A stretch of DNA of 64,000 nt, from assembly GCF_905397285.1 (NCBI RefSeq), contig NZ_CAJPUX010000003.1, positions 1-64,000 on the forward strand, in the 5' to 3' direction. Positions 24,878 to 36,176 of this stretch are shown piece by piece. Every line of letters begins with the position of its first letter. The first letter of the stretch is position 1. Below the pieces are notes generated by a model. It was not told where the DNA came from, did no database searches, and was given only the letters and a program-made list of their open reading frames with translations. Both the position numbers and the translations under genes were made by a program. The DNA comes from Cupriavidus plantarum (GTDB taxonomy: Bacteria > Pseudomonadota > Gammaproteobacteria > Burkholderiales > Burkholderiaceae).

Positions 24878-26715
24878 GCCTGGCCCGTCCGAGCCTCGGC
24901 GCGCGCGCGCGCGGCAACACGCGCAACAACGGCGCGGCGCGCCAGCAGGCGCAGCCGCAGTCGCGCCCGCGCACCGGTCAGTTCTCCGCGAGCCCGGTGC
25001 TGGGCCTGCGGCTGCCGATGTGGCGCTCCAAGTTCGTCGTGTTCCTGATGTTCGCGGCGTTCGCGGCGCTGGGCGCCCGCGCGCTGTGGATCCAGGGGCC
25101 CGGCAATCAGTTCTACGAAGCCGAAGGCAAGAAGCGCTTCCAGCGCACGCTGGAGCTGCCCGCCACGCGCGGCAAGATCCTCGACCGCAACGGGCTGGTG
25201 CTCGCAACGAGCCTGCCGGTGAAGGCCGTGTGGGCGGTGCCCGAGGACGTACCCAACGATATCGCGGCGGCGGACAGGCGCCAGCTCGCGAAGCTGCTCG
25301 ACATGTCCGAGAAGGACCTGCAGCGCAAGTTCGACGAGGACAAGAGCTTCGTCTACCTCAAGCGCCAGGTGCTGCCGGACGCGGCCGACAAGATCGCCGC
25401 GCTCAAGATCGACGGTATCCACCAGACGCGGGAGTACAAGCGCTTCTATCCGGAAGGCGAGGCGATGGCGCACATCGTCGGCTTCAATAACGTCGAGGAC
25501 AAGGGCCAGGAAGGCGTGGAACTCGCGCGCGAGGAACTGCTGGCCGGCAAACCGGGCGCGCGCCAGGTCATCAAGGACCGTCTCGGCCGCGTGGTCGAGG
25601 ACGTTGGCATCCTGAAGACGCCGCGCGATGGCCGCGACATGCAGCTGTCGATCGACGCGAAGATCCAGTACCTGGCGTTCAACGAAGTGAAGGCCGCCGC
25701 CGAGCGCAGCAAGGCCAAGGCCGTAAGCGCCGTCGTGCTCGACGCGCAGACCGGAGAAGTGCTCGCGCTGGCCAACTGGCCGACGTACAACCCGAACGAC
25801 CGCTCGCGCCTGACGGGCGAGCAACTGCGCAACCGCGTGCTGACCGATACGTTCGAGCCGGGTTCGATGATGAAGCCGATTACGATCGGCCTTGCGCTGC
25901 AGCTCAAGCGCGTGACGCCGTCGACGGTGGTCCAGACCACAGGCAAGTACAACTTCGAAGGCGCGACCATCACCGATACGCATAACTACGGCGCGTTGAC
26001 GGTCGGCGGCGTGATCCAGAAGTCGAGCAACATCGGCACGACCAAGATCGCGATGATGCTCAAGCCGCAGGAAATGTGGGACATGTTCACCAGCGTCGGC
26101 CTCGGCCAGGCGCCGAAGATCGGCTTCCCTGGCGCGGTGGCCGGGCGCGTCCGGCCGTTCAAGAGCTGGCGCCCGATCGAGCAGGCGACGATGTCGTACG
26201 GCTACGGCCTGTCGGTGTCGCTGTTCCAGATCGCGCATGCCTATACGATCTTCGCGCACGATGGCGAGATCATTCCCGTATCGATGTTCAAGACCAACGG
26301 CCCCGCCACCGGCGAGCGCGTGCTGTCGCCGCAGGTGGCGCGCGACGTGCGCGCGATGCTCGAGACCGTGACCGCGCCCGGCGGCACCGCGCCCGAGGCG
26401 CAGGTGATGGGCTATCGCGTCGGCGGCAAGACCGGTACCGCGTACAAGCACGTGGGCCGCGGCTATGACCGCAGCAAGTATCGCGCGTCCTTCATTGGCC
26501 TGGCGCCGATGTCGAACCCGCGCGTGATCGTGGCGGTGAGCGTGGACGAGCCGACCGCCGGCAGCCACTACGGTGGCGCCGCGGCGGGCCCGGTGTTCTC
26601 GCAGATCATGGGCGGCACGCTTCGCGCGCTGAATGTCCAGCCCGATTCGCCGATCCGCCAGCTCATGGTTAGCGACAAGGTGCAGGAGAGCGAGCCATGG
26701 ACGGGGACCCAATGA
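24874..26715 (+). CDS. ftsI: Peptidoglycan D,D-transpeptidase FtsI (PBP3)
   Basis: This is a 613-residue septal transpeptidase that crosslinks peptidoglycan. A cytoplasmic basic tail of about 50 residues rich in Arg and Gln precedes one transmembrane helix (about 53-72). The pedestal domain begins with ELPATRGKILDRNG. The catalytic SxxK motif is Ser331-MM-Lys334 (EPGSMMKP), SxN is at 384-386 (KSSNIG), and KTGT is at 519-522. The N-terminal tail is longer than in Escherichia coli. It pairs with FtsW encoded in the same cluster. It overlaps ftsL by 4 bases. Confidence 0.97.
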   Translation: MSLARPSLGARARGNTRNNGAARQQAQPQSRPRTGQFSASPVLGLRLPMWRSKFVVFLMFAAFAALGARALWIQGPGNQFYEAEGKKRFQRTLELPATRGKILDRNGLVLATSLPVKAVWAVPEDVPNDIAAADRRQLAKLLDMSEKDLQRKFDEDKSFVYLKRQVLPDAADKIAALKIDGIHQTREYKRFYPEGEAMAHIVGFNNVEDKGQEGVELAREELLAGKPGARQVIKDRLGRVVEDVGILKTPRDGRDMQLSIDAKIQYLAFNEVKAAAERSKAKAVSAVVLDAQTGEVLALANWPTYNPNDRSRLTGEQLRNRVLTDTFEPGSMMKPITIGLALQLKRVTPSTVVQTTGKYNFEGATITDTHNYGALTVGGVIQKSSNIGTTKIAMMLKPQEMWDMFTSVGLGQAPKIGFPGAVAGRVRPFKSWRPIEQATMSYGYGLSVSLFQIAHAYTIFAHDGEIIPVSMFKTNGPATGERVLSPQVARDVRAMLETVTAPGGTAPEAQVMGYRVGGKTGTAYKHVGRGYDRSKYRASFIGLAPMSNPRVIVAVSVDEPTAGSHYGGAAAGPVFSQIMGGTLRALNVQPDSPIRQLMVSDKVQESEPWTGTQ

Positions 26716-28259
26716 CGGCCAAGCCGATGCTCCCCTCCGAAGTCTCCGCACAGGCCAGCGACGCGCTGGCCTGGCTGCATGCGCGGGTGCCCGCGGGCGC
26801 GCGCCTGACCGGCGATACGCGCCGGCTTGCGCCGAACGACGTTTTCTTCGCCTATGTGCTCGGGAACGCGCGCCTGTCGACGGATGGCCGACCGCATATC
26901 GCGAGCGCCATCGCCGCGGGCGCGTCGGCGGTCGTGTACGAAGCCGACGGTTACGCATGGAAGGACGGCGATGCCGCGCCGCATCTGGCCGTCAGCGGGC
27001 TGCACCGGCTTGCCGGGCCGATCGCCGCCGGCTGGTATCGCATTGCGGAGCGCGATCTCGCCGTGACGGGCATCACCGGCACCAACGGCAAGACTTCGTG
27101 CGCGCAGTGGCTCGCGCGCGTGCTGCAGGCCGCCGGTACGCCCTGCGCGACCATCGGCACGCTCGGCACGGGCTTTCCCGATGCGCTGCACATGACGGGC
27201 TTCACCACGCCCGATGCGGTCCAGCTGCAGCAGAGCCTCGCCGACCTGAACGATGCGGGCGCGCGCGCGGTGGCGATGGAAGTGTCGTCGCACGGGCTCG
27301 AGCAGGGCCGCGTGGCGGGGACGCGCTTCGCCGTCGCGGTGCTGACCAACCTGACGCAGGATCACCTCGACTATCACGGCACGATGGCCGAATACGAGGC
27401 CGCCAAGCGGTTGCTGTTCCAGTGGGATGGCCTGGGCTGCGCGGTGATCAACCGTGACGATGCGATGGGCCAGCGCCTGCTGGCGAACGATGCCGCCGGC
27501 ACGACCGCGCCACGCGTGATCGAGTACGGCATCGATGGCGATGCGTCGCCGTCGGCGGCGCGTGCCGAGTGGCTGCGCGCGACGGACGTGCGCGCGACCG
27601 CGACCGGCACCGCATTCCATATCGACGGCAGCTTCGGCAGCGTGGACGTGACGACACCGATGATCGGCGCGTTCAACGTCAGCAACCTGCTGGCCGTGCT
27701 TGCCGCCGCGCTCGCCAACGGCGTGGCATGGGATGCCGCGATCGCCGCGCTGCGCGCGCTTGCGCCCGTGGATGGCCGCATGGAACTGTTCGGCGGCCAC
27801 GAGGCGCCGCTCGCCGTGGTGGACTACGCCCACACGCCCGATGCGCTGGCCAAGACGCTGGACGCGCTGCGCCCGGTGGCCGCCGCGCGGCAGGGCCGCT
27901 TGTGGTGCGTGTTCGGCTGCGGCGGCGACCGTGACGCGACCAAGCGCCCGCTGATGGGCGAAGTCGCCGAGCGGCTGGCCGATGAGGTCGTGCTGACGAG
28001 CGACAACCCGCGCAGCGAGGACCCGCAGGACATCCTGGACGCGATCGCCGACGGCATGCACGACCGTGCGCGTGCGCGCCAGATCGAGGATCGCGCGGCC
28101 GCGATCCTTTACGCCATCAAGCATGCGGCATCCGCCGACGTGGTGCTCGTGGCCGGCAAGGGCCATGAAGCGACGCAGGAGATCCAGGGGCGCAAGCGTC
28201 CGTTCTCCGATCGCGAGCACGTGCGGCTGACGCTCGGTACCCGCGGGGTGTCCGCATGA
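26697..28259 (+). CDS. murE: UDP-MurNAc-tripeptide ligase MurE
   Basis: This is a 520-residue cytosolic ligase that adds meso-diaminopimelate to UDP-MurNAc-dipeptide. The P-loop GTNGKTS is at 128-134 and NLTQDHLDYHG is the central motif. The DNPRSEDP sequence near the C-terminus is the signature that selects diaminopimelate over lysine. The ATG at 26697 has a GGAGAG ribosome-binding site and overlaps ftsI by 19 bases. An ATG at 26712 would give the 4-base ATGA overlap seen elsewhere in the cluster, so the start is uncertain by five residues. Confidence 0.95.
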   Translation: MDGDPMTAKPMLPSEVSAQASDALAWLHARVPAGARLTGDTRRLAPNDVFFAYVLGNARLSTDGRPHIASAIAAGASAVVYEADGYAWKDGDAAPHLAVSGLHRLAGPIAAGWYRIAERDLAVTGITGTNGKTSCAQWLARVLQAAGTPCATIGTLGTGFPDALHMTGFTTPDAVQLQQSLADLNDAGARAVAMEVSSHGLEQGRVAGTRFAVAVLTNLTQDHLDYHGTMAEYEAAKRLLFQWDGLGCAVINRDDAMGQRLLANDAAGTTAPRVIEYGIDGDASPSAARAEWLRATDVRATATGTAFHIDGSFGSVDVTTPMIGAFNVSNLLAVLAAALANGVAWDAAIAALRALAPVDGRMELFGGHEAPLAVVDYAHTPDALAKTLDALRPVAAARQGRLWCVFGCGGDRDATKRPLMGEVAERLADEVVLTSDNPRSEDPQDILDAIADGMHDRARARQIEDRAAAILYAIKHAASADVVLVAGKGHEATQEIQGRKRPFSDREHVRLTLGTRGVSA

Positions 28260-29710
28260 CCTCCGCAACGAACTCCACAATGAACGCATCGAGCAACATG
28301 ATGACCACGCTGCAGCAGGCCGCGAGCTGGATCGACGGCGCGCGCGTGTCGGGCGATGGCGCCTGTGCGTTCTCGCGTGTGCATACCGACAGCCGGACCG
28401 TGGCGCCCGGCGACCTGTTCGTCGCGCTGCGCGGCGAACGGTTCGACGCGCACGACTTCCTTGCCGATGTGGTGGCGCGTGGCGCGGCCGCGGTGCTGGT
28501 CAGCAAAGACGTCAGCGTGGGCGTGCCGGCGATCGTCGCACCCGATACGCGCATCGCGCTGGGCGACCTCGCGGCCGGCTGGCGCCGCACCTTCACGCCG
28601 CCGACGGTGGCCGTGACGGGCAGCAACGGCAAGACCACGGTCAAGGAAATGATCGCCGCGATCTTCGCGGCGGCCGTCGGCGAAGCCGACCGCCTCGCCA
28701 CGGGCGGCAATCTGAACAACGACATCGGTCTGCCGCTGACGGTGCTGCGCCTGCGCGCGCATCACAAGCTGGCCGTGCTCGAACTGGGGATGAATCATCC
28801 CGGCGAGACGATCTATCTGGCGCGTATCGCGCAGCCGACCGTTGCGGTCATCACTAACGCCCAGCGCGAGCACCAGGAATTCATGGTGAGCGTGGAGGCG
28901 GTGGCACAGGAACACGCGCATGCGATCGACGCGCTGCCGGCCGATGGCACGGCGGTGTTTCCCATCGATGCCGAAAGCGGTGGCGCCCATGCGGAAGTCT
29001 GGCGCAAGGCCGCGGGCCATCGCCCCGTACTGTCGTTCGGCACCGATGCGGGGGCCGACGTCCGTGCGACGGTGACGCTCGACGATGGCGTGCAGGTGCT
29101 GCACGTGACGGCGCCGGGCAAGACGTTCGACGTCCGGCTGCAACTGCTGGGCACGCACAACGTGCGCAACGCGCTCGCCGCGACGGCCTGCGCGCTCGCG
29201 GCCGGTGTCGACGTGGCGGCGATTCAGGCGGGACTGGCCGGTTTTGCGGCGGTCAAGGGCCGCCTGCAGGTCAAGCACACGCCCGCGGGCGCGGTGGTGA
29301 TCGACGACAGCTACAACGCCAATCCGGATTCGATGCGCGCCGCGATCGACGTGCTCGCGGGGTTTGCCGCACCGCGCGTGCTGGTGCTCGGCGACATGGG
29401 CGAGGTGGGCGATCAGGGCCCGGCGTTCCATACCGAGATTGGCGCGTACGCGCGCGAGCGCGGTATCGACACGTTATGGGCGACCGGCGAGCTTGCCGTG
29501 CATACGGTGCATGCGTTCGGTCAGGGCGCCACGCACGTGGCGACCGCGGAAGCGCTGATACAAGCCCTGATACAAGCGCTGCGGGACGACAAGGGAGGGA
29601 CGGCGGCCGATGCGGGCGCCGTGCTGGTGAAGGGATCGCGCTTCATGCGCATGGAACGGATCGTCGATGCGCTGGTCGCACCCACTTCCGTTCAATCACG
29701 TAAAGACTAA
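28256..29710 (+). CDS. murF: UDP-MurNAc-tripeptide-D-alanyl-D-alanine ligase MurF
   Basis: This is a 484-residue cytosolic ligase that adds D-Ala-D-Ala to complete the UDP-MurNAc-pentapeptide. [20 protein letters not shown] is the N-terminal substrate domain. The P-loop is GSNGKTT, followed by [13 protein letters not shown], and [14 protein letters not shown] is the third-domain signature. [15 protein letters not shown] is also characteristic. A 12-bp tandem duplication encodes the LIQA-LIQA repeat near residue 438. The start overlaps murE by 4 bases; in-frame ATGs slightly downstream are possible. mraY follows after 2 bp. Confidence 0.96.
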   Translation: MTSATNSTMNASSNMMTTLQQAASWIDGARVSGDGACAFSRVHTDSRTVAPGDLFVALRGERFDAHDFLADVVARGAAAVLVSKDVSVGVPAIVAPDTRIALGDLAAGWRRTFTPPTVAVTGSNGKTTVKEMIAAIFAAAVGEADRLATGGNLNNDIGLPLTVLRLRAHHKLAVLELGMNHPGETIYLARIAQPTVAVITNAQREHQEFMVSVEAVAQEHAHAIDALPADGTAVFPIDAESGGAHAEVWRKAAGHRPVLSFGTDAGADVRATVTLDDGVQVLHVTAPGKTFDVRLQLLGTHNVRNALAATACALAAGVDVAAIQAGLAGFAAVKGRLQVKHTPAGAVVIDDSYNANPDSMRAAIDVLAGFAAPRVLVLGDMGEVGDQGPAFHTEIGAYARERGIDTLWATGELAVHTVHAFGQGATHVATAEALIQALIQALRDDKGGTAADAGAVLVKGSRFMRMERIVDALVAPTSVQSRKD

Positions 29711-29712
29711 CG

Positions 29713-30882
29713 ATGTTATTGGCTCTGGCCCAGTGGCTGCAAAACGATTACAGCTTCCTGCGGGTCGTCAACTACCTGACATTCCGCGCGGTGATGGCCA
29801 ACCTCACCGCGCTGGTGATCGGCCTTGGCTTCGGTCCGTGGGTCATCCGCCGCCTGACCGAAATGAAGATCGGCCAGGCCGTGCGCACGATCGGCCCGCA
29901 GACGCACCTGGTCAAGTCCGGTACGCCGACGATGGGCGGCGTGCTCGTGCTGATCTCGATCGCGATCTCCACGCTGCTGTGGTGCGACTGGGGCAACCGG
30001 TTCATCTGGGTGGTGATGCTGGTCACGCTGGGCTATGGCGCGGTGGGCTGGGTCGATGACTACCGCAAGGTGGTCTATCGCGATCCGCGCGGCATGTCGA
30101 GCCGCGAGAAGTTTTTCTGGCAGACGCTGATCGGCCTCGTGGCGGCGACGTACCTCGCGTTCTCGGTGTCGGAAGCGAGCAACGTGCGCGTGTGGACGCT
30201 GTTCCTCAGCTGGATCGAGGGCGGCTTTCTGGCGGACGTGCCGTACAAGACGAACCTGATCGTGCCTTTCTTCAAGGAGGTCAGCTATCCGCTGGGCGTG
30301 GCCGGCTTCATCGTGCTGTCGTACTTCGTGATCGTCGGCTCCAGCAACGCGGTGAACCTGACCGACGGGCTCGACGGCCTCGTGATCATGCCCGTGGTGC
30401 TCGTCGGCGGCGGGCTCGGCGTGTTCGCGTACGTGATGGGCAGCTCGGTGTACAGCAAGTACCTGCTGTTCCCGCATATCCCGGGCGCGGGGGAATTGCT
30501 CATCTTCTGCTCGGCGATGGCTGGCGCGGGGCTCGCGTTCCTCTGGTTCAACGCGCACCCGGCCAAGGTTTTCATGGGCGACGTGGGCGCGCTGGCGCTT
30601 GGCGGCGCGCTGGGCACGATCGCGATCATCGTGCGCCAGGAGATCGTGCTGTTCGTGATGGGCGGCATCTTCGTGGTGGAAACGCTGTCGGTGATGCTGC
30701 AGGTCACGTGGTTCAAGTTCACCAAGCGCCGTTACGGCGAGGGCCGGCGGCTGTTCCGCATGGCGCCGCTGCATCACCACTTCGAGTTGAGCGGCTGGAA
30801 GGAGACGCAGGTGACGGTGCGCTTCTGGATCATCACGATGCTGCTCGTGCTCATCGGGCTGTCGTCGCTGAAGCTGCGGTAA
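29713..30882 (+). CDS. mraY: Phospho-MurNAc-pentapeptide-transferase MraY
   Basis: This is a 389-residue polytopic inner-membrane enzyme that makes lipid I by transferring phospho-MurNAc-pentapeptide to undecaprenyl phosphate. It has about ten transmembrane segments. KSGTPTMGG is the conserved cytoplasmic loop. [11 protein letters not shown] holds the first catalytic aspartates, [12 protein letters not shown] the second motif, and the late [15 protein letters not shown] histidine motif completes the set. Length is slightly above the Escherichia coli enzyme (360), with extra residues in a periplasmic loop ([19 protein letters not shown]). It lies between murF and murD. Confidence 0.97.
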   Translation: MLLALAQWLQNDYSFLRVVNYLTFRAVMANLTALVIGLGFGPWVIRRLTEMKIGQAVRTIGPQTHLVKSGTPTMGGVLVLISIAISTLLWCDWGNRFIWVVMLVTLGYGAVGWVDDYRKVVYRDPRGMSSREKFFWQTLIGLVAATYLAFSVSEASNVRVWTLFLSWIEGGFLADVPYKTNLIVPFFKEVSYPLGVAGFIVLSYFVIVGSSNAVNLTDGLDGLVIMPVVLVGGGLGVFAYVMGSSVYSKYLLFPHIPGAGELLIFCSAMAGAGLAFLWFNAHPAKVFMGDVGALALGGALGTIAIIVRQEIVLFVMGGIFVVETLSVMLQVTWFKFTKRRYGEGRRLFRMAPLHHHFELSGWKETQVTVRFWIITMLLVLIGLSSLKLR

Positions 30883-30927
30883 TCGAACGTATCAACAAAT
30901 CCATCGGATAGAAGGCGGGAATACGAA

Positions 30928-32439
30928 GTGTTTGGCGCGTTGCAGAAACCTCATGTGCTGGTATTGGGCCTCGGCGAGTCGGGGCTGGCCATGGCACGCT
31001 GGTGCGGCCGGAACGGCTGCCGCGTGCGCGTGGCCGACACGCGAGAGGCGCCTGCCAACCTGACCGCGCTGCAGGCCGAGGTGTCGAACGCCGCGTTTGC
31101 GGGAGGCGCCTTCACCGACGCCCTGCTGGAAGACGTGACGCTCGTGGCGATCAGCCCGGGCCTGTCGCCGAACGAGCCGGCCACGCGCGCGCTGCTCGAC
31201 GCGGCGCAGGCACGCGGCATCCCGGTCTGGGGCGAGATCGAACTGTTCGCGCAGGCGCTCGGCTATCTGGAGGGCGTGTCCGGCTACGCGCCGCGCGTGC
31301 TGGCGATCACCGGTACGAACGGCAAGACCACCACCACCGCGCTGGCGGGGCGGCTTGTCGAACGCGCGGGCAAGACCGTCGCGGTGGCGGGCAATATCAG
31401 CCCATCCGCGCTGGACAAGCTGTCGGCGTGCATCGACAGCGCCACGCTGCCCGACGTCTGGGTGCTGGAGCTGTCGAGCTTCCAGCTCGAATACACGTTC
31501 TCGCTGGCCCCGCATGCGGCCACGGTGCTGAACGTCACGCAGGATCACCTCGACTGGCACGGCACGATGGAAGCGTATGCGGCCGCCAAGGCGCGCATCT
31601 TCGGGCCGGCCGAAAAGGGCTGCGTGCAGGTGCTGAACCGCAACGACCGCCTGACGATGGACATGGCGCGCAAGGGCGCGACACCCGTGACCTTCGGCAC
31701 GGACCTGCCCGAACACGCCGGCAGCTATGGCGTGTTGCGAGAAGGCGGCATGCCGTGGATCGTGCTGGCTGAGCCCGATAGCGAGGCCGATGGCGAGCAG
31801 AAACCGCGCCGCCGCAGGCAGGCGGAGGCCGTCGAGGAAGCGGTGCCCGTGCGCCATAAGCGCCTGATGCCGGCGGACGCGCTGCATATCCGCGGGCTGC
31901 ACAACGCGACGAACGCGATGGCCGCGCTCGCCCTGTGCCGCGCGATCGACCTGCCGATGTCGGCGCTATTGCATGGCCTGCGCGAATACCGCGGCGAGCC
32001 GCACCGCGTGGAGTGGGTAGCGACGATCGACGAGGTCGAGTACTTCGACGACAGCAAGGGCACCAATGTCGGTGCGACGGTGGCGGCGCTCAACGGGCTG
32101 GACAAGCGCGTCGTGCTGATCGCGGGTGGCGAAGGCAAGGGCCAGGATTTCTCGCCGCTGGCGGCGCCGGTTGCGCAGTACGCGCGCGCGGTGGTGCTCA
32201 TCGGCAAGGACGCGGGCGAATTGCGCGCGGCGCTGGAGGCCACCGGCGCGAACCTCGTGGACGCGGCATCGCTCGAGGCGGCCGTGATCCAGTCGGCCGG
32301 GCTTGCTCACGCCGGTGACGTGGTGCTGCTGTCGCCGGCCTGCGCGAGTCTCGACATGTTCCGCAATTACGTGCATCGCGCCGAGGTGTTCCGCGGCGCG
32401 GTGGAAGAACTGGCACTGTCCCGGGGGATCCTGCCATGA
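30928..32439 (+). CDS. murD: UDP-MurNAc-L-alanine-D-glutamate ligase MurD
   Basis: This is a 503-residue cytosolic ligase that adds D-glutamate. The N-terminal Rossmann segment ([16 protein letters not shown]), ATP loop GTNGKTT (129-135), [10 protein letters not shown] and [11 protein letters not shown] motifs are all present. The protein is about 65 residues longer than Escherichia coli MurD. Most of the excess is a charged, low-complexity insertion at about 282-313 (acidic stretch, RRRR, then a Glu-rich helix) between the central domain and [10 protein letters not shown]. The start codon is GTG at 30928, following a GAAGG-type ribosome-binding site. It overlaps ftsW by 4 bases. Confidence 0.96.
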   Translation: MFGALQKPHVLVLGLGESGLAMARWCGRNGCRVRVADTREAPANLTALQAEVSNAAFAGGAFTDALLEDVTLVAISPGLSPNEPATRALLDAAQARGIPVWGEIELFAQALGYLEGVSGYAPRVLAITGTNGKTTTTALAGRLVERAGKTVAVAGNISPSALDKLSACIDSATLPDVWVLELSSFQLEYTFSLAPHAATVLNVTQDHLDWHGTMEAYAAAKARIFGPAEKGCVQVLNRNDRLTMDMARKGATPVTFGTDLPEHAGSYGVLREGGMPWIVLAEPDSEADGEQKPRRRRQAEAVEEAVPVRHKRLMPADALHIRGLHNATNAMAALALCRAIDLPMSALLHGLREYRGEPHRVEWVATIDEVEYFDDSKGTNVGATVAALNGLDKRVVLIAGGEGKGQDFSPLAAPVAQYARAVVLIGKDAGELRAALEATGANLVDAASLEAAVIQSAGLAHAGDVVLLSPACASLDMFRNYVHRAEVFRGAVEELALSRGILP

Positions 32440-33677
32440 GCGACACACAGGTCAAGCGCAGCGGTTTCATCGGCGCCACCATCGGCAACGCGTGGGGTGG
32501 CCTGCGCGATGCCGTCTCGGGGGTCAAGCCGACGCGTTCCCGCATGATGGAGTACGACCAGCCCCTGCTGTGGGTGTCGATCGTGCTGCTGGCGTTCGGC
32601 CTGGTAATGGTCTATTCGGCATCGATCGCGCTGCCCGACTCGCCGCGCTACGCCAACTATCGCGAGAGCCATTTCCTCGTGCGCCATGCGTTCGCGCTGC
32701 TCATCGGCCTTTCCGCGGCGCTCGTCGCGTTCCAGATTCCCGTCAAGGTGTGGGATCGCTACGCGCCCAAGCTGTTCGTGATCGCGCTGCTGCTGCTGAT
32801 CGTGGTCCTCGTGCCGTTCGTCGGCAAGGGCGTGAACGGCGCGCGGCGCTGGATTCCGCTCGGTGTGATGAACTTCCAGCCATCCGAGCTCATGAAGCTC
32901 GCGGTGGTGCTGTACGCGGCCAACTACACGGTCCGCAAGCAGGAGTGGATGCAGACGGTGTCGAAGGGCTTCCTGCCGATGGGCGTGGCGGTGGTGGTGG
33001 TGGGTCTGCTGCTGCTGCTTGAGCCGGACATGGGCGCGTTCCTCGTGATCGCGGCCGTCGCTATGGGCATCCTGTTCCTCGGCGGCATCAACGGCAAGCT
33101 GTTTGCCGGCCTCGTCGGCGTGGCGGTGGGCGCGTTCGCGCTGCTGATCACCGCTTCGCCCTGGCGGCGCGAGCGGATCTTCGCGTACCTGAATCCATGG
33201 GAAGAAAGCAACGCGCTGGGCAAGGCGTACCAGCTCACGCACTCGTTGATCGCGTTCGGGCGCGGCGAATGGACCGGCGTTGGGCTGGGCGGCAGCATCG
33301 AGAAGCTGCACTACCTGCCTGAAGCGCACACCGACTTCATCCTCGCCGTAATCGGCGAGGAATTCGGCTTCATCGGCGTGCTCGTGATGATCGTGCTGTT
33401 CTACTGGCTCGTGCGCCGCGCGTTCGGCATCGGCCGCACCGCGCTCCAGCTCGACCGCACGTTCGCGGGCCTTGTCGCCAAGGGCATCGGCGTGTGGATC
33501 GGCTGGCAGACCTTCATCAACATGGGCGTGAACCTCGGGCTGTTGCCGACGAAGGGGCTGACGCTGCCGCTGGTCAGCTATGGCGGGTCCGGCATCCTGA
33601 TGAACTGCATCGCGCTGGCGATCCTTCTTCGCATTGATTATGAGAACCGGGTGTTGATGCGCGGAGGAAAGGTATGA
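32436..33677 (+). CDS. ftsW: Lipid II polymerase FtsW
   Basis: This is a 413-residue SEDS-family glycosyltransferase that polymerises septal peptidoglycan with FtsI. A cytoplasmic tail of about 38 residues is followed by ten membrane helices. [22 protein letters not shown] is the conserved first signature, LLEPDMGAF holds the catalytic-type Asp, and [20 protein letters not shown] is the large periplasmic loop. [17 protein letters not shown] is the C-terminal signature. It overlaps murD and murG by 4 bases at each end. Confidence 0.97.
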   Translation: MSDTQVKRSGFIGATIGNAWGGLRDAVSGVKPTRSRMMEYDQPLLWVSIVLLAFGLVMVYSASIALPDSPRYANYRESHFLVRHAFALLIGLSAALVAFQIPVKVWDRYAPKLFVIALLLLIVVLVPFVGKGVNGARRWIPLGVMNFQPSELMKLAVVLYAANYTVRKQEWMQTVSKGFLPMGVAVVVVGLLLLLEPDMGAFLVIAAVAMGILFLGGINGKLFAGLVGVAVGAFALLITASPWRRERIFAYLNPWEESNALGKAYQLTHSLIAFGRGEWTGVGLGGSIEKLHYLPEAHTDFILAVIGEEFGFIGVLVMIVLFYWLVRRAFGIGRTALQLDRTFAGLVAKGIGVWIGWQTFINMGVNLGLLPTKGLTLPLVSYGGSGILMNCIALAILLRIDYENRVLMRGGKV

Positions 33678-34741
33678 CGGATCGCACGCTGCTCGTGATG
33701 GCTGGCGGCACCGGGGGGCATGTGTTCCCGGGGCTGGCGGTCGCGCGTGCGTTGCGCGAGGAAGGTTGGCGCGTGGTCTGGCTCGGCAATCGCACGGGCA
33801 TGGAAGCGACGCTGGTGCCGAAGTACGACATCCCGATGGAGTTCATTCAGTTCGGCGGTCTGCGCGGCAAGGGTCTTGTGACCAAGCTGCTGTTGCCGCT
33901 GAACCTGCTGCGCGCGTTCGCGCAGAGCATCGGCGCGCTGCGGCGCGTGCGGCCGGACGTAGTGCTCGGCATGGGGGGCTACATCACCTTCCCGGCCGGG
34001 ATGATGGCCTCGCTGCTCGGCCGTCCGCTCGTGCTGCACGAGCAGAACTCCGTGGCGGGCCTCGCGAACAAGGTGCTGGCGAAAGTCGCGGACCGCGTGC
34101 TGTGCGCGTTCCCGGACGCGCTGCCGAACAGCGAATGGACGGGCAACCCCGTCCGCGAGGAGGTCGCGCATCTGGCGACGCCCGAGCAGCGCTACGACGA
34201 TCGCACCGGTCCGCTGCGCGTGCTGGTCGTGGGCGGCAGCCTGGGCGCGGCCGCGCTGAACGACGTGGTCCCGAAAGCCATCGCGCTGCTGCCCGAGGCG
34301 GCACGCCCCGTGGTCCGGCATCAGGCGGGCGCGAAGCAGATCGACCAGCTGCGCGCCAACTACGCCGCGGCGGGCGTGCAGGGCGAGTGTCTGCCGTTCA
34401 TCGACGACATGGCCGCGGCGTATGCCGAGGCCGATCTGGTCATCTGCCGCGCGGGCGCGATGACGGTATCGGAAGTGGCGGCCGCCGGTGTGGCGGCACT
34501 GTTCGTACCGTTTCCGCACGCGGTGGACGACCATCAGACCACCAACGGCGCCTTCCTGTCGAAACAGGGCGCGGCGCTGCTGGTGCCACAACATGAACTG
34601 ACCGCGCAGGGGCTGGCACAGACGCTGGCCAACCTGTCGCGGCCGCAATTGAAAGACATGGCGCGCCTTGCGCGCGGCCTGGCCAAACCGGAGGCAACCC
34701 GGCGCGTCGCCGAGATTTGCCGCCAGATGGCGGGTGCATGA
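33674..34741 (+). CDS. murG: UDP-GlcNAc:lipid I N-acetylglucosaminyltransferase MurG
   Basis: This is a 355-residue GT-B fold enzyme on the cytoplasmic face of the membrane that converts lipid I to lipid II. The N-terminal glycine loop [15 protein letters not shown] and second loop [14 protein letters not shown] are visible. [12 protein letters not shown] lies between them. The C-terminal domain has [13 protein letters not shown] and the donor-binding [25 protein letters not shown] follows. It is coupled to ftsW by a 4-base overlap. murC starts 13 bp after its stop. Confidence 0.97.
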   Translation: MTDRTLLVMAGGTGGHVFPGLAVARALREEGWRVVWLGNRTGMEATLVPKYDIPMEFIQFGGLRGKGLVTKLLLPLNLLRAFAQSIGALRRVRPDVVLGMGGYITFPAGMMASLLGRPLVLHEQNSVAGLANKVLAKVADRVLCAFPDALPNSEWTGNPVREEVAHLATPEQRYDDRTGPLRVLVVGGSLGAAALNDVVPKAIALLPEAARPVVRHQAGAKQIDQLRANYAAAGVQGECLPFIDDMAAAYAEADLVICRAGAMTVSEVAAAGVAALFVPFPHAVDDHQTTNGAFLSKQGAALLVPQHELTAQGLAQTLANLSRPQLKDMARLARGLAKPEATRRVAEICRQMAGA

Positions 34742-34754
34742 CAGAACGGAATCG

Positions 34755-36176
34755 ATGAAGCATATCGTCAAGAACATCCACTTCGTAGGAATCGGCGGCG
34801 CCGGCATGAGCGGCATCGCGGAGGTCCTGTTGAACCTGGGCTACAAGGTCTCGGGTTCTGACGTGGGCAGCAACGCGGCCACCAAGCGCCTGGCTTCGCT
34901 CGGCGCGCGCGTGGCCCATGGGCACGACGCCGCGAACGTGGAGGGCGCCAACGCGGTGGTCGTGTCGACCGCCGTCACGAACGACAACCCCGAGGTGCTG
35001 GCCGCGCGCGCGCGCCGCATCCCGGTGGTGCCGCGCGCGGTCATGCTGGCCGAACTGATGCGCCTGAAGCAGGGCGTGGCGATCGCCGGCACGCACGGCA
35101 AGACCACGACCACGAGCCTCGTGGCCTCCGTGCTGGCCGAGGGCGGACTCGATCCGACCTTCGTGATCGGCGGCCGCCTGAACTCGGCGGGCGCCAACGC
35201 GCGGCTGGGCACGGGCGACTTCATCGTGGCCGAGGCCGACGAATCGGACGCGTCGTTCCTGAACCTGTTCCCGGTGATGGAAGTCATCACGAACATCGAC
35301 GCGGACCACATGGACACCTATGGGCACGACTTCGCGCGGCTCAAGCAGGCGTTCATCGAGTTCACGCAGCGCCTGCCGTTCTACGGCATCGCCGTGCTGT
35401 GCGTCGATGATCCAAACGTGCGCGAGATCCTGCCGTTCGTGTCGAAGCCCGTCGTGCGCTACGGCTTTGCCGAGGATGCGCAGGTGCGCGCGGTGAACCC
35501 GCGTGCCGTCGATGGCCAGATGCACTTCACGGTTCTGCGCCAGCTCAACGGCCATACGGAGCCGCCGCTCGACGTGGTGCTGAACCTGCCGGGCCTGCAC
35601 AACATCCAGAACGCGCTGGCGGCGATCGCGATCGCCAGTGAGCTCGAGGTACCCGACGCGGCCATCGTCAAGGCACTGCGCGAGTTCCACGGCGTGGGCC
35701 GTCGCTTCCAGCGCTACGGCGAGGTCGCGACGCCCGACGGCGCGGGCACCTTCACGCTCGTCGACGACTACGGTCACCACCCGGTGGAAATGGCCGCGAC
35801 GCTAGCCGCGGCACGCGGCGCGTTCCCGGACCGCCGGCTGGTGCTGGCCTTCCAGCCGCACCGCTTTACCCGCACGCGCGACTGCTTCGAGGACTTCGTC
35901 AAGGTGCTGGGCACGGTGGATGCGCTGCTGCTGGCCGAGGTCTACGCGGCCGGCGAGCAGCCGATCGTCGCGGCCGATGGCCGTGCGCTGACGCGCGCGC
36001 TGCGCGTGGCCAACAAGGTGGAGCCCGTGTTCGTGGAGCAGATGGACGAGATGGCGCAGGCGATCCTGACCGCGGTCCGCCCCGGCGACGTGGTCGTGAC
36101 AATGGGCGCCGGCTCGATCGGCGGCATTCCGGGACAACTGGTGTCCCATCGGCAACAGGCAGGAGGCCAGGCATGA
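34755..36176 (+). CDS. murC: UDP-MurNAc-L-alanine ligase MurC
   Basis: This is a 473-residue cytosolic ligase that begins the pentapeptide by adding L-alanine to UDP-MurNAc. [18 protein letters not shown] is the UDP-binding N-terminus, [11 protein letters not shown] is the P-loop, EADESDASF is the catalytic glutamate segment, and the [11 protein letters not shown] motif marks the C-terminal domain. The ATG at 34755 begins the conserved [10 protein letters not shown] sequence; upstream in-frame codons overlap murG and are not used. It overlaps ddlB by 4 bases. Confidence 0.97.
   Translation: MKHIVKNIHFVGIGGAGMSGIAEVLLNLGYKVSGSDVGSNAATKRLASLGARVAHGHDAANVEGANAVVVSTAVTNDNPEVLAARARRIPVVPRAVMLAELMRLKQGVAIAGTHGKTTTTSLVASVLAEGGLDPTFVIGGRLNSAGANARLGTGDFIVAEADESDASFLNLFPVMEVITNIDADHMDTYGHDFARLKQAFIEFTQRLPFYGIAVLCVDDPNVREILPFVSKPVVRYGFAEDAQVRAVNPRAVDGQMHFTVLRQLNGHTEPPLDVVLNLPGLHNIQNALAAIAIASELEVPDAAIVKALREFHGVGRRFQRYGEVATPDGAGTFTLVDDYGHHPVEMAATLAAARGAFPDRRLVLAFQPHRFTRTRDCFEDFVKVLGTVDALLLAEVYAAGEQPIVAADGRALTRALRVANKVEPVFVEQMDEMAQAILTAVRPGDVVVTMGAGSIGGIPGQLVSHRQQAGGQA

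Noticed and set aside
24358..26958. An 866-codon open frame antisense to rsmH, ftsL, ftsI and murE
   Set aside because: It runs through four clear genes on the other strand and has Arg/Ala-rich low-complexity content. It is a GC artefact.
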